Part shown: positions 52,220-63,807 of the stretch, one piece after another
How the letters are laid out: each line of letters opens with the position of its first letter
How positions within the stretch are numbered: the stretch's first letter is position 1
From: Gari tellinella
Lineage: Eukaryota; Mollusca; Bivalvia; Cardiida; Psammobiidae
Assembly (NCBI GenBank): GCA_922989275.2
Contig: OV277863.1
Location: 47,908,999-47,972,998, forward strand
Direction: 5' to 3'
DNA length: 64,000 nucleotides
Made by a program: the position numbers and the translations under genes
The notes under the pieces: model-generated
Seen by the model: the letters and a program-made list of their open reading frames with translations, nothing else
The model's database searches: none
Told to the model about the DNA's origin: nothing

Positions 52220-53724
52220 AGAGAATGTCTTTGTCGAGTAAGATTGAAAAAACAAAATCGAAGGTGATTTCGAGAGCTGTCAAATTAGTTGAAGTTACGG
52301 TGTCAATGTTCGCCAATGTTATCGTTCGGCCCTATCGTTCGTCGTACTATAACGGTGACGGCAAAATCCGAGTGAACCAAAACAAATCTGACTGGTTGCC
52401 GAATTAGGTTGCTACACGCACGCGGACAGCGTTGAAAACACGGAAACCAGTCTCTGACCAAACATTTCCGTAGTTGATTTCAATAATATGACAGGCTTGC
52501 TTAAAATAACGAGGTAAGCAAATTTATGAGGGGGCTGTTTGTGATTTTGATCTTGTTGCCGATAATTTTCCGTAGCGGTACGAAAAACTTCTTTTGGAAA
52601 ATCTAAAATCTCTTTCTTCGGAGTCTTACTAGGCGCTCATTGTTTTATGAATCATCCGATTACCAGACGCTAAACTATATCACGCGGAACGCTTCGTGTT
52701 TTATCGTTGGTGCATCAAAATGCAATTAGCTCATTTTGTCATCAGTTTTCGCGAATTTAAAATACCGGCGTATCTGTCAAATGCAGCTGAATGGTTAACT
52801 TTAATGAAACGCAAACTAAACAAAATAAGGATATTGAATAGGAAATTCGGCTGAAAATCCGATTTTATTATAAAACAAGTAGCTTACTCAGTACTGAAGT
52901 ATTAATGTCACCTTTTATAATTTTTCACATTACATATTATTGGACTGTTAAACAATCCGTTTTCTATGGCTATAAAGTATTGAAAAGGTATTTTAATAGC
53001 ATTCTTATCATTAAAGTAATTGATAGTAACCATTTAATTCATTAAGTAAAGAAATATTTATCTGATTTGGGTAACCCAAGATTAAAATTTAGTCTAGCAT
53101 CACAGCTTTGAAACAGTTTAGAAAAATCAAAATGTATAAAATTGAACCACTAAAATCATTTTTAGGGAGGCCTCTTGTTCCATCAACTATGGGAAGGCTT
53201 CCCTCTCCCATCATAGCCTACTGCTTTAAATTTTGTGCCACTTAGTTTTAACCTTCTGAAAGCAAATTGAACAAAGTTTTTATGGTAATGCTTGACTGGA
53301 AATAGAGTATGTTCTAAATGTTTTGTATTGGATCTAGTATTTACATGTCATAATTTTTAAGTGTCAGTGATACAAAATCTTATACATACAGCTTTATAAC
53401 ACAGTATAATGATAGAAAAGCTAAATACCATCTCATATTTTTCTCCCTTGGAGCTAACTCATACATGGACCTAACTAGAAACATATTTTTGTGGCCTTAC
53501 AATGATAATTGTAAAAGCAAAGTGCTTATAATTTACTTTGGAGTATAACAGTTTGCTGAAAGCAATTTCCATCTTTTGTTCAATAAAATAAAAATTAAGA
53601 TTTATTTTTCAATCCTTGGAAAACATTAATGCTTATGACCAAGAAAATTATTTTTATATTTTTCCATTGCTTGTCATTTTCAAACAATTTTCCAACAGTT
53701 TCAGACCTTCAAAATGCTTAAAAC

Positions 53725-53822
53725 CCAGGAGCTTCCGGGGGCCTCCGGCCCCCTGGTCCCCCAGCCAGGGCCTTGTCCTGGACCCACTGGGGGCCCTAGC
53801 GGCCCCCAAGCCCCCAGCATAG
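53725..53822. repeat. GC-rich repeat island
   Basis: Runs of GGGGGCC and GGCCCCC with ccagccagggcc; strongly GC-rich against an AT-rich background. It resembles a GC-rich repeat seen in other invertebrate genomes (memory only). ORFs of about 66-68 codons on both strands are by-products. Confidence 0.6.
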
Positions 53823-55899
53823 TTTTCAGTATTTTCAGTTTTGCCAACTTTCACCCATGGAGTGATGTCGGGTAATCCCGACAGTCGTCTAATCCCGTCA
53901 CCTTTTTAAAGACTCTTAAATTCATAGTGTTACCACTCCATATTCAAGGATTACCTGATTTTAATAGTGACGTCATATATAAATGTAACGTCATAAAATT
54001 GATCGGCGCATTCAAGACGCTTTCTTTCTGAGTATCAATCTCTTTGAATCAGCGACCTCATTTTTGACCCCCCAAAAAATGCCACGTTACGTAATTCCAT
54101 AAGCTAATCGCCGAAAAAAGGTGTGCAAAGTTATTGTTTTTCACAATCTAGTGATGTGTATTGGAGTAACAATACCAAAGGTATCTATTTAGCTTCTTTG
54201 TAAAAGTCACGAAATGAAGCTTCATAAACTCTGTAAACAGATTTTTGGGGTGTCGGAATTACCCCACAATAAATATGTGTGGAGGCTAATTCCGTCACTT
54301 TTATGACCTGACCTACATAATTAATTTTAATTCCGTTTTCCTACTTCCTCAACGTCATAAACACCTAGATATATCAATTCCATTCATTATAGATACTGTT
54401 TAAAGACGTATCATCTGAAAATATGATAGAGCTAGCCACATATATTATAATTATATACTCTCTAGCCGTGATATATTCAAATTAATGAAATTGAACGCCA
54501 ATTAAGACCTGACTGAATTTTAGTCTAATAAAAATTTATTCTATATCTAAAGCTCTTCGAGTTGGTCTTTATCTGTACATCTACGTCTTTAAAAAGGAAA
54601 AGAAAATCAATGCTCAAATTCATAGAAAGTTAGGCACTAATTCATATCTAGCTAAAACATTTAATATAGACGCTTCAGGACAAAGGAATTTAGTACCCTC
54701 TTTCAAAAGGTAGATACTGCTGACAATTATCGTGGAATTGGCAGTCATAAGATTTTTAAAAGTCCATGTCAGGACTGGAAAACTATTGCCTGGTACTGTA
54801 CACGAATATCAAAACATCACAGTGTTTTACATCTCTCATAGCATTTTGAATCAATTCAGTAACAGCTAATTGGCAGAAAACCCTTCTGTTGTGTCATGTG
54901 ACTTTTCACAAAAGAAAACCCCCAAACTGCATGCCTATTTATAGAATATTACGAGGGAGAGATTCAAAAGAGTGAGTGAATAGTTTTACCAACGGTTTTG
55001 TCACTAAACGTCCGTGAATACCACAATAAATGATGTCTGCTAAATACAGCATGAGCTAAAAGTGAAAGTGAATTCCTTATCCGAATTACAAACAGTTAGA
55101 AAAGGTGAGACTATAATATGTTGGCCCCTTATCTGGATTGAAAATGTTGCAAAAGTTATCACAATTTCACCGTTATATATTGAATGGTAAGCGTAGAATC
55201 TACGTGTAATTTCTCACTTGTACGAACATTCGCAGATTCAAATAGATATAGAGATTAAGACGAGTACGTAAGATGCAGATCATGTCCACAGAAATGACAC
55301 ATTTTCTGTGTTGCAGACAATTAGCCTGTATGTCTGACATATCCGCAGAGAATATAGAACCCTTTTGGCTGCGAAGAGTGCACACATACCTTTGTATATC
55401 CTATTTGTTTGATTCAGCTAGAAAATAAAGGGTTTATGTCATTGTTTTTAGCTCACCTGAGCCAAAGGCTCAAGGTGAGCTATTGTGACCGCTCACCGTC
55501 CGTAGTACGTCTGTCCGTTCACTTTTACTTCAAACGACATCTCCTCTGAAACCCGCCGATTGTAGGGAGAGTTCAAACTGCTCATGATGTTCCTTGGATG
55601 CTTCTCTACAGAAGTTGTTCAAAAAAAAGGAAAAAAAGCACAAACTCTGCTTGAAAAAGCAAAAAAGCAAAAATCTTTAAAAAATCTTCTTGCCCAAAAC
55701 TACTAGGCCCTAAGCTTTGATATTTGTACAGTAGAATCTCCTGGTGGATCCCTCTATAGTTTGTTAAAATGAAATCCCTAGGGTCACATTTGACACCACC
55801 CTGCACAGTTTAAGTGCTGCTCTAGGCAGGTTTTACAGTATTTTTGATTTAGGCAGAACTGTATTTACCTGAGTTACCCTTAATATACTATGGGCAAAT

Positions 55900-56075
55900 A
55901 GCCAATATTTGCAAACATTTTGGATCCAGATCAGATGCAACATAATCATAATGCTACATCTAATCTGGATCCAACCTATTTGCCACTCATTTACCAACTT
56001 AACATTTTCTAAATTGTTTTTTTGTACACTTTTCACATACAGTAGGTTTTAAGCAGACATCATTTCAGTCTGGTA
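55900..56075 (+). mobile_element. P3 MITE, partial
   Basis: tttgcaaacattttggatccagatcagatgc / gctacatctaatctggatccaacctatttgcc, then acttttcacatacagtagg. Confidence 0.6.
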
Positions 56076-56329
56076 AGGGTAAGCCCAAGAGTTCTAGCCA
56101 CTGAGGTCAAATATTATTAGGCTATATGCAACTCTGAACTGGTAGTGAGTATCACAGAACTGGTCATGATCAGCTGAACATGCTGTCTGCTAAAGTTTAG
56201 ATATGGTTCAGTCTGATTCATACTTAGAGAAACAGGATCTGGAAGTGATCCACTGACAGTTATGTAATTATGTCTTATGCCATATTTATACATATGTTTA
56301 ATATTGGTTTTGTCAGAGTTATCTGTATG

Positions 56330-56692
56330 TCTTTTCAATAATTCCACTTTAAACAGTCATGAAAATGTAAGATGCAAAAGTAAAGCAAAGTGTGCATTAA
56401 CCCTTAGCCCGCCAAATAAATTGTCGTCTGCTATATTTCTCGTCTGCTTCAAGTTTCAAAGTGCTTCAAAGTTGCTCAAAATTGCTGAAAATGTTGTCCG
56501 AGTGTCAAACAGCTTGGATCCGGATGAGACGCCGAGTTACTCGGCGTCTAATCCGGATCCAAGCTGTTTGCATATAAAGCTATAGTCGTGAGTGGCAGGC
56601 TAAGGGTTAAGACACATTCTGCTTTACTTTCAACCTGCTTTAGGTGGCCACCTATTTTCAAAATTAGAAACATGCTATGGGGTAATGGGTAA
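56330..56692 (+). mobile_element. P1 MITE, 5' deleted, split at hairpin centre
   Basis: tttcaataattccactttaaacagtcatgaa...agtaaagcaaagtgtgca, insert, then gacacattctgctttactttc...ggggtaatgggt. Confidence 0.75.
56397..56610 (-). mobile_element. P3 MITE inside P1 hairpin
   Basis: TTAACCCTTAGCCCGCCAAAT...gtggcaggctaagggTTAA, 214 bp including both TTAA. Same subfamily as 34709-34922 in the opposite orientation. Hairpin cagcttggatccggatgaga. Confidence 0.93.
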
Positions 56693-57455
56693 AATGAAAT
56701 TGCCTATTTGGAAAGAGCCTGATGAGAGGAAGTGCCATTTGCAAAGGCCATAACTCTGACATCATTGTTTTTTTAGTTATTTCCCTTTGTGATATTTTCT
56801 TGTCAAGAAGACAACTTCAGTTCTACTGATGCTATTGTAATGAAATTTTATGTATGGAAAGAAACTGATGAGAGAAAATGCCATGCACAAGGGCAGCAAT
56901 ATTTAGTTTTTCCCCTTTGTCATATTTTATTGTCAGGAAAATAATTCCAGTTCTGCTGACGCTAGTGAAATAATTATCATTTATTGGAAATGGAAATAGC
57001 TTGATAAGAGGATGTGTCATGGATAAGGGTCATAAGCTTGGCAACAAAATTCACTTTTGTCATGTTTTCTTGTCTGGAAGATAACTCCATTTATAGTTAT
57101 ATTAAAATGTTGTCTTGCCCAGTCAACTTAGGTACAAACTTCAATGTCCTCAGGTGAGCGAATTTAGGGCCATGGCCCTCTTGTTAAAAACTCTGATTGG
57201 GTGTCGGGATTACCCGAATGGTGTCGGGGTTACCCGCCAGTAAGTTATACATGAAACCGAAAGTAACACACATATTTAATATAGTTCGGCACAAATCGTA
57301 TTCATGGATTTCAGGTCAAATGGTGTGTTCGTGTAACTCCGACCTCTACGATATCTTAGGAACGTTCGGCAAATCTATAAATAATTTTTTCTCTTAAGGT
57401 GTCAGAATTACCCGAAATTACTCTAGTAGCAGATGACAGTTTAACTCACTGTTGG

Positions 57456-57648
57456 CAGAGCTCCAGATAAGGGGAGTATTTCAAAAACTAAAATCTTTAT
57501 TTCTGCTTTAAACCCTATGGTGTCACTACTCATTAGAATCGTCTCGAAGAGACGATTCTAATGAGTAGTAACACCATAGGATTTGATGCTTAAATCAGTG
57601 AGAAAATGTTGGATTTCTGCAGTTTACTCCCTCTTATCTGGAGCCCTG
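57456..57648 (+). mobile_element. D element
   Basis: CAGAGCTCCAGATAAGGGG...CTTATCTGGAGCCCTG, 193 bp. Perfect hairpin gtcactactcattagaatcg / cgattctaatgagtagtaac. Confidence 0.88.
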
Positions 57649-57829
57649 TTGAAAGGGTTAACCCTTTGAGTAAAATGAATGCTGAATAGGTGTTATCACC
57701 TAAAAATGATGTCTGCTTCATTCTGAAATGGTCTGTTATCTTCCTTGTAAAAGTATGATAAAAAATATGAACGGTTTGGATCCAGATTAGAAGCGTAATT
57801 TTAAACTGGGTTAAATGTCAAGGTGTCTT
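57649..57829. other. P3 remnant
   Basis: ggTTAACCCTTTGAG at 57656 and aacggtttggatccagattagaagcg at 57769 suggest half a P3 copy. Confidence 0.4.
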
Positions 57830-57929
57830 CATTTAGAAACGATTTTGAAGAATTGAACCATTTTCAACAGTGGAGGAATAAATTAAAGGCGTAAAAAGGC
57901 CATATATATTTATGGAGTAATAGGTTAAG
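57830..57929 (-). mobile_element. P1 fragment, reverse
   Basis: gaattgaaccattttcaacagtggaggaataaattaaaggcgtaaaaagg through tatggagtaataggTTAA. Confidence 0.7.
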
Positions 57930-58824
57930 TGAAAGGTTTGTCTGTATTGTATTTGTTTACGTCTTCTTTATAAACTGTTGTCCTGGAAGGTTGATATAGT
58001 TCACAGTAAACTAATTTCTATGATAAGTTAAACCGCTCATAATTACCTATTAATTTTATCTTATTCAGATGGGCGGATTCCTTTGCTTATTCAGTCCATT
58101 TGCAAATTAATAGATTGGTTCTTTAATGGATTGTCTCTCCACTGCTATGGAGAATAGCTAATATGATAAGAAGTTATAGATTATTTGATAACACCTAGTC
58201 TAGACTTCTGGATAGCTTGGGGTGATTGAAGGTCGGACTTGCTCCGGCTATATTCATCAGAACTGTCACAGTGTATTGCTTCCTTGGTGTAGGCTGTCAA
58301 AGTGAAATTAGATTACTAGTTTGTAATAAGATGTGCACTATGACAACCTCTGCAATTCAACAGGCACCAGGAACTTCTATGGAGAAGTCTGCAATACAGA
58401 CAGAGATACACAATGCACTACATAATGTGTCCATATTAACCCTTCTGAACTCATGATGTTATTTCATCTGCTTTGGAATTATCTACAAATTTAGCTCACT
58501 GGCTTTTTTAACCCATTAATTCTTCAATACCTCTTCAGTCTTTGCCCTAACCCACATGCCTGAAGCCTGGGGCAAGTGGTTTCTGATTTGGGCAAGTGAT
58601 ATTTGCATCAGATTTAATGATATTTGCATCAGAATTTGGCATATAACAGTGAAAAGGGCAGTTTTTGTCTGTTTCGGGCAAGTGGTCTGAATAACCTAAG
58701 ATGAAAACTGCCTCTTTTTACGCCTTTAATTAATTTCTACACTCTCAATGGTTGAGAGTTTGCAAATCATGGGTCTAAAAAGATACCATACAGCTCCACT
58801 GAAAAACACCATGGGGGAACTATA
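57930..58824. other. Mostly unrecognised; small duplication
   Basis: aagtgatatttgcatcagattt...tgatatttgcatcagaattt near 58596-58640 and gggcaagtggt repeats near 58570-58690. No coding support for the 76-codon ORF at 58226. Confidence 0.35.
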
Positions 58825-59053
58825 TTAACCCATTGCATGCTGGGTTTTATTTGGCGGCCTTTTTAAAAGGTCGTCTGCAGCGGGTATAACTCAAATATTT
58901 GCCAAAGATTTTTGCAGTTTCTGATAGAATATTGACTTAATTGCAAACAGTTTTGATCTCAGATCAGGCCCCACAATGTGGGGCCTGATCTGAGATCAAA
59001 ACAGTTTGCCTAGAGGTACACCTAAAAGTTTATCCCGCATAAAACGGGTTTAA
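58825..59053 (+). mobile_element. P3 MITE, GGCCCCAC subtype
   Basis: TTAACCCATTGCATGCTGGG...aaaacgggTTTAA. Perfect hairpin caaacagttttgatctcaga / tctgagatcaaaacagtttg, core tcaggccccacaatgtggggcctga. Confidence 0.9.
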
Positions 59054-59208
59054 GGGCTAATGCATGGCACATTATGAGCATTTCACCATTCCATAGAAAT
59101 CTCATTGAGTGAAATGGTGTTACCCTTGAATTGCAAAGTGTAGTGAGCTGTGATGGATCCTACAGACAGCCACAGTTGGCAGGTCACTGCATTCTTCATA
59201 CCGCTTTT
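59054..59208. other. No recognisable feature
   Basis: Short spacer. Confidence 0.35.
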
Positions 59209-59433
59209 AAAACTCTTTGCATGCTGGGTAATTTTTTTCGTCTGCAACAATTGTCGTCTGCTACTGTTCTAAAATTAGAATTTTCAAAATTTCTTTGAAA
59301 TTCAGGTCAGAATGGCAAACAGTTTGGATCCTGATGAGACGCCGCATTACGCGGCGTCTCATCTGGATCCAAACTGTTTGCAAAGGTAATCACTGTGGCA
59401 GATATATCCGCCACTAGCACGCAAAGAGTTTAA
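59209..59433 (+). mobile_element. P3 MITE, GACGCCG subtype
   Basis: aaaactctttgcatgctggg...cacgcaaagagtTTAA. Perfect hairpin aaacagtttggatcctgatgag / ctcatctggatccaaactgttt, core acgccgcattacgcggcgt. Confidence 0.9.
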
Positions 59434-59503
59434 GTGTTTCAGACTTTACAAACACTCCCTCCTTGCGTTAAAAGTAGCATCCATTGTTTACATCTATAAC
59501 ACT

Positions 59504-59735
59504 TTAACCCATTACCCCGTAGCGTGTTTTTAGTATTGGAGATAAATTATCACTTTAAGCAGGTTGAAAGTAAAGCTGAATGCACCATAAAGCACATTGA
59601 ATTTCTGCTTTACTTTCAGCCTGCTTTAAGTCTTAGGGTACATATTCATGACTGTATAAAGTAGATCAATTTTCTTCAGCGGATGAATAAATTATTGGAT
59701 GCGTAAAAAGACGTACTCATGGGGTAAAGAATTAA
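59504..59735 (-). mobile_element. P1 MITE, reverse
   Basis: TTAACCCATTACCCCGTAGC...ggggtaaagaaTTAA; part of the second arm flank is deleted. Confidence 0.85.
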
Positions 59736-59835
59736 ATTGTTTAAAGAAATAATACAAACTAAACAGCCCTGCAGCTGGACTTACCATACTTTTCTCTCAG
59801 TACACTGTACTTTGAGAGCACCAAAAGAAACAAGC

Positions 59836-60033
59836 TACAGTCGAACTTCGCTATCTCGAACTCGGTTAAGTCGAACATACCCGTATTTCAAAGTTAAAAC
59901 GCGGCTAAGCCACGTTTTAACTTTGAAACACGGGTATGCTCACCTAAATCACGCTTGAAATAAGGCAAATTTATTTTTCAAAATATCGGATAATTAGAGT
60001 TAAGCGAGTTTGAGATATCGAAGTTGGACTGTA
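59836..60033. mobile_element. G element (TACAGTCGAACTTCG TIRs)
   Basis: TACAGTCGAACTTCGCTATC / gatatcGAAGTTGGACTGTA, 198 bp. Asymmetrically placed hairpin catacccgtatttcaaagtt / aactttgaaacacgggtatg. TA ends suggest a Tc1/mariner-type MITE (inference). Confidence 0.88.
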
Positions 60034-60349
60034 GCTTTGTCTGAGATCATCCCATGTTGTCTCACATGGTCTGCATGAATTGAGGTATGTCAATCTCATC
60101 ACAGTCGAAATGGACTATGTCAATAGAACGACAGATTAACACAAACTTACAATTATCAAGAAAAACAAACCCAACTCCTTAACCCCATAAATAGATTAGG
60201 TCCAGATTAGCGGTACTTCAGTTGTTATGCTTTACGCAAGATTAAAAGGGAGTGACATAAAGTGGTATTTTAAAGTGAAGATTAGTCCAATGGTAGAACC
60301 TCTCTGGGACTCTCAAAATAAAGATTTGTTGACAGTATATAAGACTTGT
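60034..60349. other. No recognisable feature
   Basis: No repeat or coding signal recognised. Confidence 0.4.
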
Positions 60350-60430
60350 ATCAGTTACTGCAGGACACAAGTAATGCAGAAAGCTCCTAAAGGAGCTTTC
60401 TGCATTACATATGTCGTGCATTAAGCTGAT
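60350..60430 (+). repeat. C-type hairpin
   Basis: actgcaggacacaagtaatgcagaaagctcc / ggagctttctgcattacatatgtcgtgca, centre taaa. Confidence 0.78.
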
Positions 60431-60499
60431 TCCTGCATATTTAAATAACCCATTCTTTCTGTCTAGTCAGTCCCTTAAGAAATGCTCTATTGTATGATC
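60431..60499. other. No recognisable feature
   Basis: Short spacer. Confidence 0.35.
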
Positions 60500-60935
60500 A
60501 AACTCGAGACTCCCAGGATTTTTAAGCCCTGATAAATCATTCAGACGCCACATTTATTGTATTTTTTTATACTCAAATAAGATAAAAATATTTTTGAAAC
60601 GAGAGTTTAAATCGATATTACCGGTAGCTGCATTGTATAAAGAAATCTTTTGTAAGTTATACTCAAGATTAGAATAATTGTTGGTCTTTAAAACAGGTTA
60701 CAGTTTTAAATGAAGAAAGCTTAATATGACTTTAATCCTATTTTAAAGCAACCATCAAGCATTAAATGACCCCATTCCTCCTTCCTGGAAGGTAGATTGA
60801 GAGATTTTAGTGAGAAAGCAAAAACCTCAAAACCCTGAGGATTTGTAAGCCCTGATAGTTTTATCATTCAGGAGCCAATTTCATAGAACAAGTTTTTTTA
60901 AACTCAAGTATGGGAGAAACATTTAAGATAACAAA
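60500..60935 (+). repeat. Diverged direct repeat pair
   Basis: aggatttttaagccctgataaatcattcag...tttttttatactcaaataagataaaaat (60515-60600) is echoed by aggatttgtaagccctgatagttttatcattcag...tttttttaaactcaagtatggg (60838-60915). Confidence 0.55.
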
Positions 60936-62105
60936 GGTTTAGAATATTCCTAATTGATTCTTTTAAGTAAAAACATGATTATTTTAGTAATGATATTGAG
61001 GGAGAGGGGACGGTTGAAAATAAGATTTGATGATGATGGTGTAAAACCGTCCTCATATTTATGTTTTGAGACTTGTCTACTTTCTAAATCAGGACTGAAG
61101 TCCTATTAACCAACTTCTAGAAGCTGTTGTGAAATATGGTGATTGATCTTTGTGACTTTATCACTAAATGTCATGTTTTTATTGCTATGGAAACAAATTA
61201 TTACTGGAGGCATGGCAAGTTAGGTGCATTGACCTTGCACTGACAGGTTTATTGTCCCACTGCACCTCCACAGCATTACCTCCCTTGAGTGACACTCAAA
61301 ATACCAGTTTCACTAATTGTCAGGCTCTAAGATACACTTTCATACATGTAGTATAATTGAGAAAGCTCCTAAAGGAGGTTTCTTCATTACTATTGTCTGT
61401 CATTTAAAAGTCACCTGCAATTAAAGATCCCAATTAGCCCTTAATTGTTGTTCATTCGATAGTCAAGAGAGAGAGGGAGAGTACTGTATTTGCCCTGCCT
61501 TATAAGGCAACCAGGGTGTCATACCCCACAATTTGTTACAGTTGTCAGTCTCTTTTGTTGGTGTTTTATAGACCTGTCAGGTTTATTTGTGCAATACATG
61601 CATATGCATAGTGACTTCTAACCCTTTATGTGCCTTAGGGACACCTTTACTTTGTTCTCATAAATGCATTCAAATTAAGACACATTGATGGTGTTAAATT
61701 AAAATACAGATTGCAGATTAAATCAGGATATATTTATTAAGAAGAACATGGTCAGAGGGCTCTTTAAGAATAATGCACTGTTTGTTAACTTAAAATTAAT
61801 ACTTTCATTCTTAGTCCATGATGAAGGATTAATCTAACAAGAGAGCACATGGGCTATACAGCAGTGGTAACCTTGTATTGAGATGGGAGGATGGGATGTG
61901 GTATTCAATTCAAATATGAATATTTGCTTATTTTTGGTACAGCCATGCCATGTGTTTGCTTTGATAATCTGGTGATGTTTTAAAGTACTATCGATTCTGA
62001 AGTAATAGTTGCATGGCTATATCATTATGATGATATTCCAAGTTTTACTACCCTGTTACATGTTTTTAATGACTGTTTATAAAGTAGCTTACACTGATTG
62101 TCACT
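60936..62105. other. Mostly unrecognised; C remnant
   Basis: 61355-61400 (gagaaagctcctaaaggaggtttcttcattactattgtctgtcattt) is a C hairpin remnant; 61745-61790 a faint P2 remnant. No coding signals. Confidence 0.4.
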
Positions 62106-62247
62106 TAACCCTTCGCCTGCTGAATATCCATAATTATATAAAACTCCGCCCACTTTAAATATCTATTATTTGAACTAATATATGGCATATATCTATGAGG
62201 AATAGGCTGAGGTGTCAACAGGCATTTCCATGGGGTCTTTGGGTTAA
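62106..62247 (-). mobile_element. P1-like half, reverse
   Basis: TTAACCCTTCGCCTGCTGAAT...atctatgaggaataggctgagg...catttccatggggtctttgggTTAA; shares the final TTAA with the next P1. Confidence 0.5.
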
Positions 62248-62436
62248 CCCATTACCCATAAATATGCCTTTAATTTATTCCTTCACTGAAGAAAATAGTA
62301 CCACTTTATACAGTCATAAATATTTACCATATGAGCATGCTGAAAGTAAATGCGCATTCTGCTGTACTTTCAATCTGCTTTAAGAGGTCACCTGTCATCA
62401 AAAACTAGAAATAGGCTATAATGGGGTAATGGTTAA
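62244..62436 (+). mobile_element. P1 MITE, shortened
   Basis: TTAACCCATTACCCATAAATATGCC...aatggggtaatggTTAA; hairpin eroded. Confidence 0.8.
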
Positions 62437-62881
62437 GCACGAATGGTTGCTTGTCCAGTGCAGGATATTATGCCTAAAGAATGTCCTATTAGACTGAACA
62501 CATATAGTCAATTTTGCAGGCTTGAGGAAAGCTTTTAAAAGAAGCCACTGAGATGAGTGTCTCTGAGGAATATTCTCTCATAGTTAAGTAATACAGCCTA
62601 CTTGCTTAGTCTTTACCGATGTTAATTCAATTTACTCCAATCTTCTACGTTTCTAATTAAACAAACCTTTTACTGATTCTGCTTATAAATCACACGTTAA
62701 CCAACTCAAGCCTCAGAGCATGAATGTGCAGACTGAATAGTGATTATTTGGGCTCATCAATTCCAAAGTTGCTTCTCGGAGTACATGTATTGTTTTAACC
62801 TTGATTTTAGAAGAGTTGCTTCACTTGCGATTAATATAACAATGACCACATTTAGAAATTATTGCTTGCTGCATCTACATT
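62437..62881. other. No recognisable feature
   Basis: No repeat or coding signal recognised. Confidence 0.4.
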
Positions 62882-63014
62882 CAAGCTTACAGCAGGTTGA
62901 AAATAAAGTAGAATGTGCTGATAGGCCTATTCTGCTTTACTTTCAGCCTGCTTTAAGAAAAAAGAGGAATGATTAAATGTGTAAAAAAGGCATATTTATG
63001 GAGTCAAGGATTAA
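62882..63014 (-). mobile_element. P1 fragment, reverse
   Basis: ttacagcaggttgaaaataaagtagaatgtgc / cctattctgctttactttcagcctgctttaag, then aaaaaaggcatatttatggagtcaaggaTTAA. Confidence 0.7.
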
Positions 63015-63419
63015 GCAGTTGCTTTTCTTTGATTGTTACCATAAGTCTTTAAGTATCCAAAGATCATTTTGGAGGAAGTTTTCATGTGAAGGAAATATAT
63101 AAATTTTTGTATGTAGACCTGAACAGTCTTTCTTCTAATAGATAGCTTTATTTTAGATATGGTATAAGGTAGATGTTGTTGTTGTTTTTAAGGACGCTCT
63201 TTATTAAGTTCAGCGCAGCTATAGTGCTATAATTTTCTGCTTGACCTCCAAGCATTAGTTCCGGCTATAAAAACTATCCGTTCACTGGTATTAAATGGCC
63301 CAGGACCTGTCCTGTCAACTCTATAATTGCCAGTTTTTCAAGGAAAACCCACACATCACACAGATATTAAAATGTAATGCTTCCTTGACCCTTTACCGGC
63401 TGATAGCCATTATTAATGA
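63015..63419. other. No recognisable feature
   Basis: No repeat or coding signal recognised. Confidence 0.4.
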
Positions 63420-63505
63420 CTTCTGCAGACTTGCAAGCAGTATGCATTCCGATGAGATTCCAGGTAACTAAGCATTTCATCTGTATCCAACCTGTTTAGT
63501 TGACA
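63420..63505. repeat. P3-type hairpin, decayed
   Basis: acttgcaagcagtatgcattccgatgagattccagg / aagcatttcatctgtatccaacctgttt. Confidence 0.5.
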
Positions 63506-63639
63506 CTCACATTTTTCTTCTACAGAGATAGAAAAGGAATCATTATTTTCATAATGTATACAAACTCTAATCATTTTAGTAACACATCATTTCATTAAAT
63601 GTGAATTATGCTTATAGCTCTAATACCATGCTTAATTTT

Positions 63640-63807
63640 ATATAGACTCATCCATTTTCTGATAAATGACCAATTTACATTGCGATTTGATCTCCTTATA
63701 TTTGAACCAATGACAAGCAGTGCAGACACTACTTCAGGAGCCCTATTATCAGGATCTACACTGTTTGCAATTTATTTATATTATTTGTTTCTCACAGTAA
63801 GGGTTAA
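63640..63807 (-). mobile_element. P3 MITE, decayed
   Basis: actcatccattttctgataaatgacc, aatgacaagcagtgcagacac...ggagccctattatcaggatctacactgtttgc, cagtaagggTTAA. Confidence 0.6.

Larger units (their letters stand above)
52084..53859. mobile_element. Candidate 1.78-kb TIR element with poly-G and GC island
   Basis: CATGGGTGAAAGTT at 52084 matches the inverse of aactttcacccatg ending at 53859. GAGTG occurs at 52076-52080 and directly after the right end. The left 700 bp are CpG-bearing, the middle AT-rich. No transposase ORF. The class is unknown. Confidence 0.5.
55445..57185 (+). mobile_element. Bivalve-type AGCTCACCTG element, copy 2
   Basis: ttttagctcacctgagccaaaggctcaaggtgagct at the left; caggtgagcgaatttagggccatggccctcttgtt at the right. 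Between 56700 and 57090 diverged units of about 120-130 bp (ttgataagaggatgtgtcatgg, cttgtctggaagataactcc) recur. P3 and P1 copies are inserted. Confidence 0.8.
53860..57423. mobile_element. Candidate TIR element with GTCGGGTAATCCCGAC motifs, split
   Basis: Left end gagtgatgtcgggtaatccc and inverted right end gagtaatttcgggtaattct share about 18 of 26 bases. Related motifs recur near both ends (ggtgtcggaattacccca at 54250; gtgtcgggattacccg at 57198; gtgtcggggttacccg at 57222). The AGCTCACCTG element at 55445-57185 is inserted in it; without that it would be about 1.8 kb. No ORF. No target duplication seen. Confidence 0.5.

Noticed and set aside
52044..52316. Minus-strand ORF with poly-proline
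   Set aside because: The poly-P is only the translation of the 40-base G run; no other support.
53616..53854. Overlapping proline/glycine-rich ORFs on both strands
   Set aside because: They translate the GC-rich repeat island; similar composition on both strands argues against a protein.
483..63770. Perfect short palindromes as bacterial-style terminators or a CRISPR-like array
   Set aside because: Spacing is irregular, each lies in a transposon-like unit with its own TTAA or TIR ends, and the genome is eukaryotic in character.
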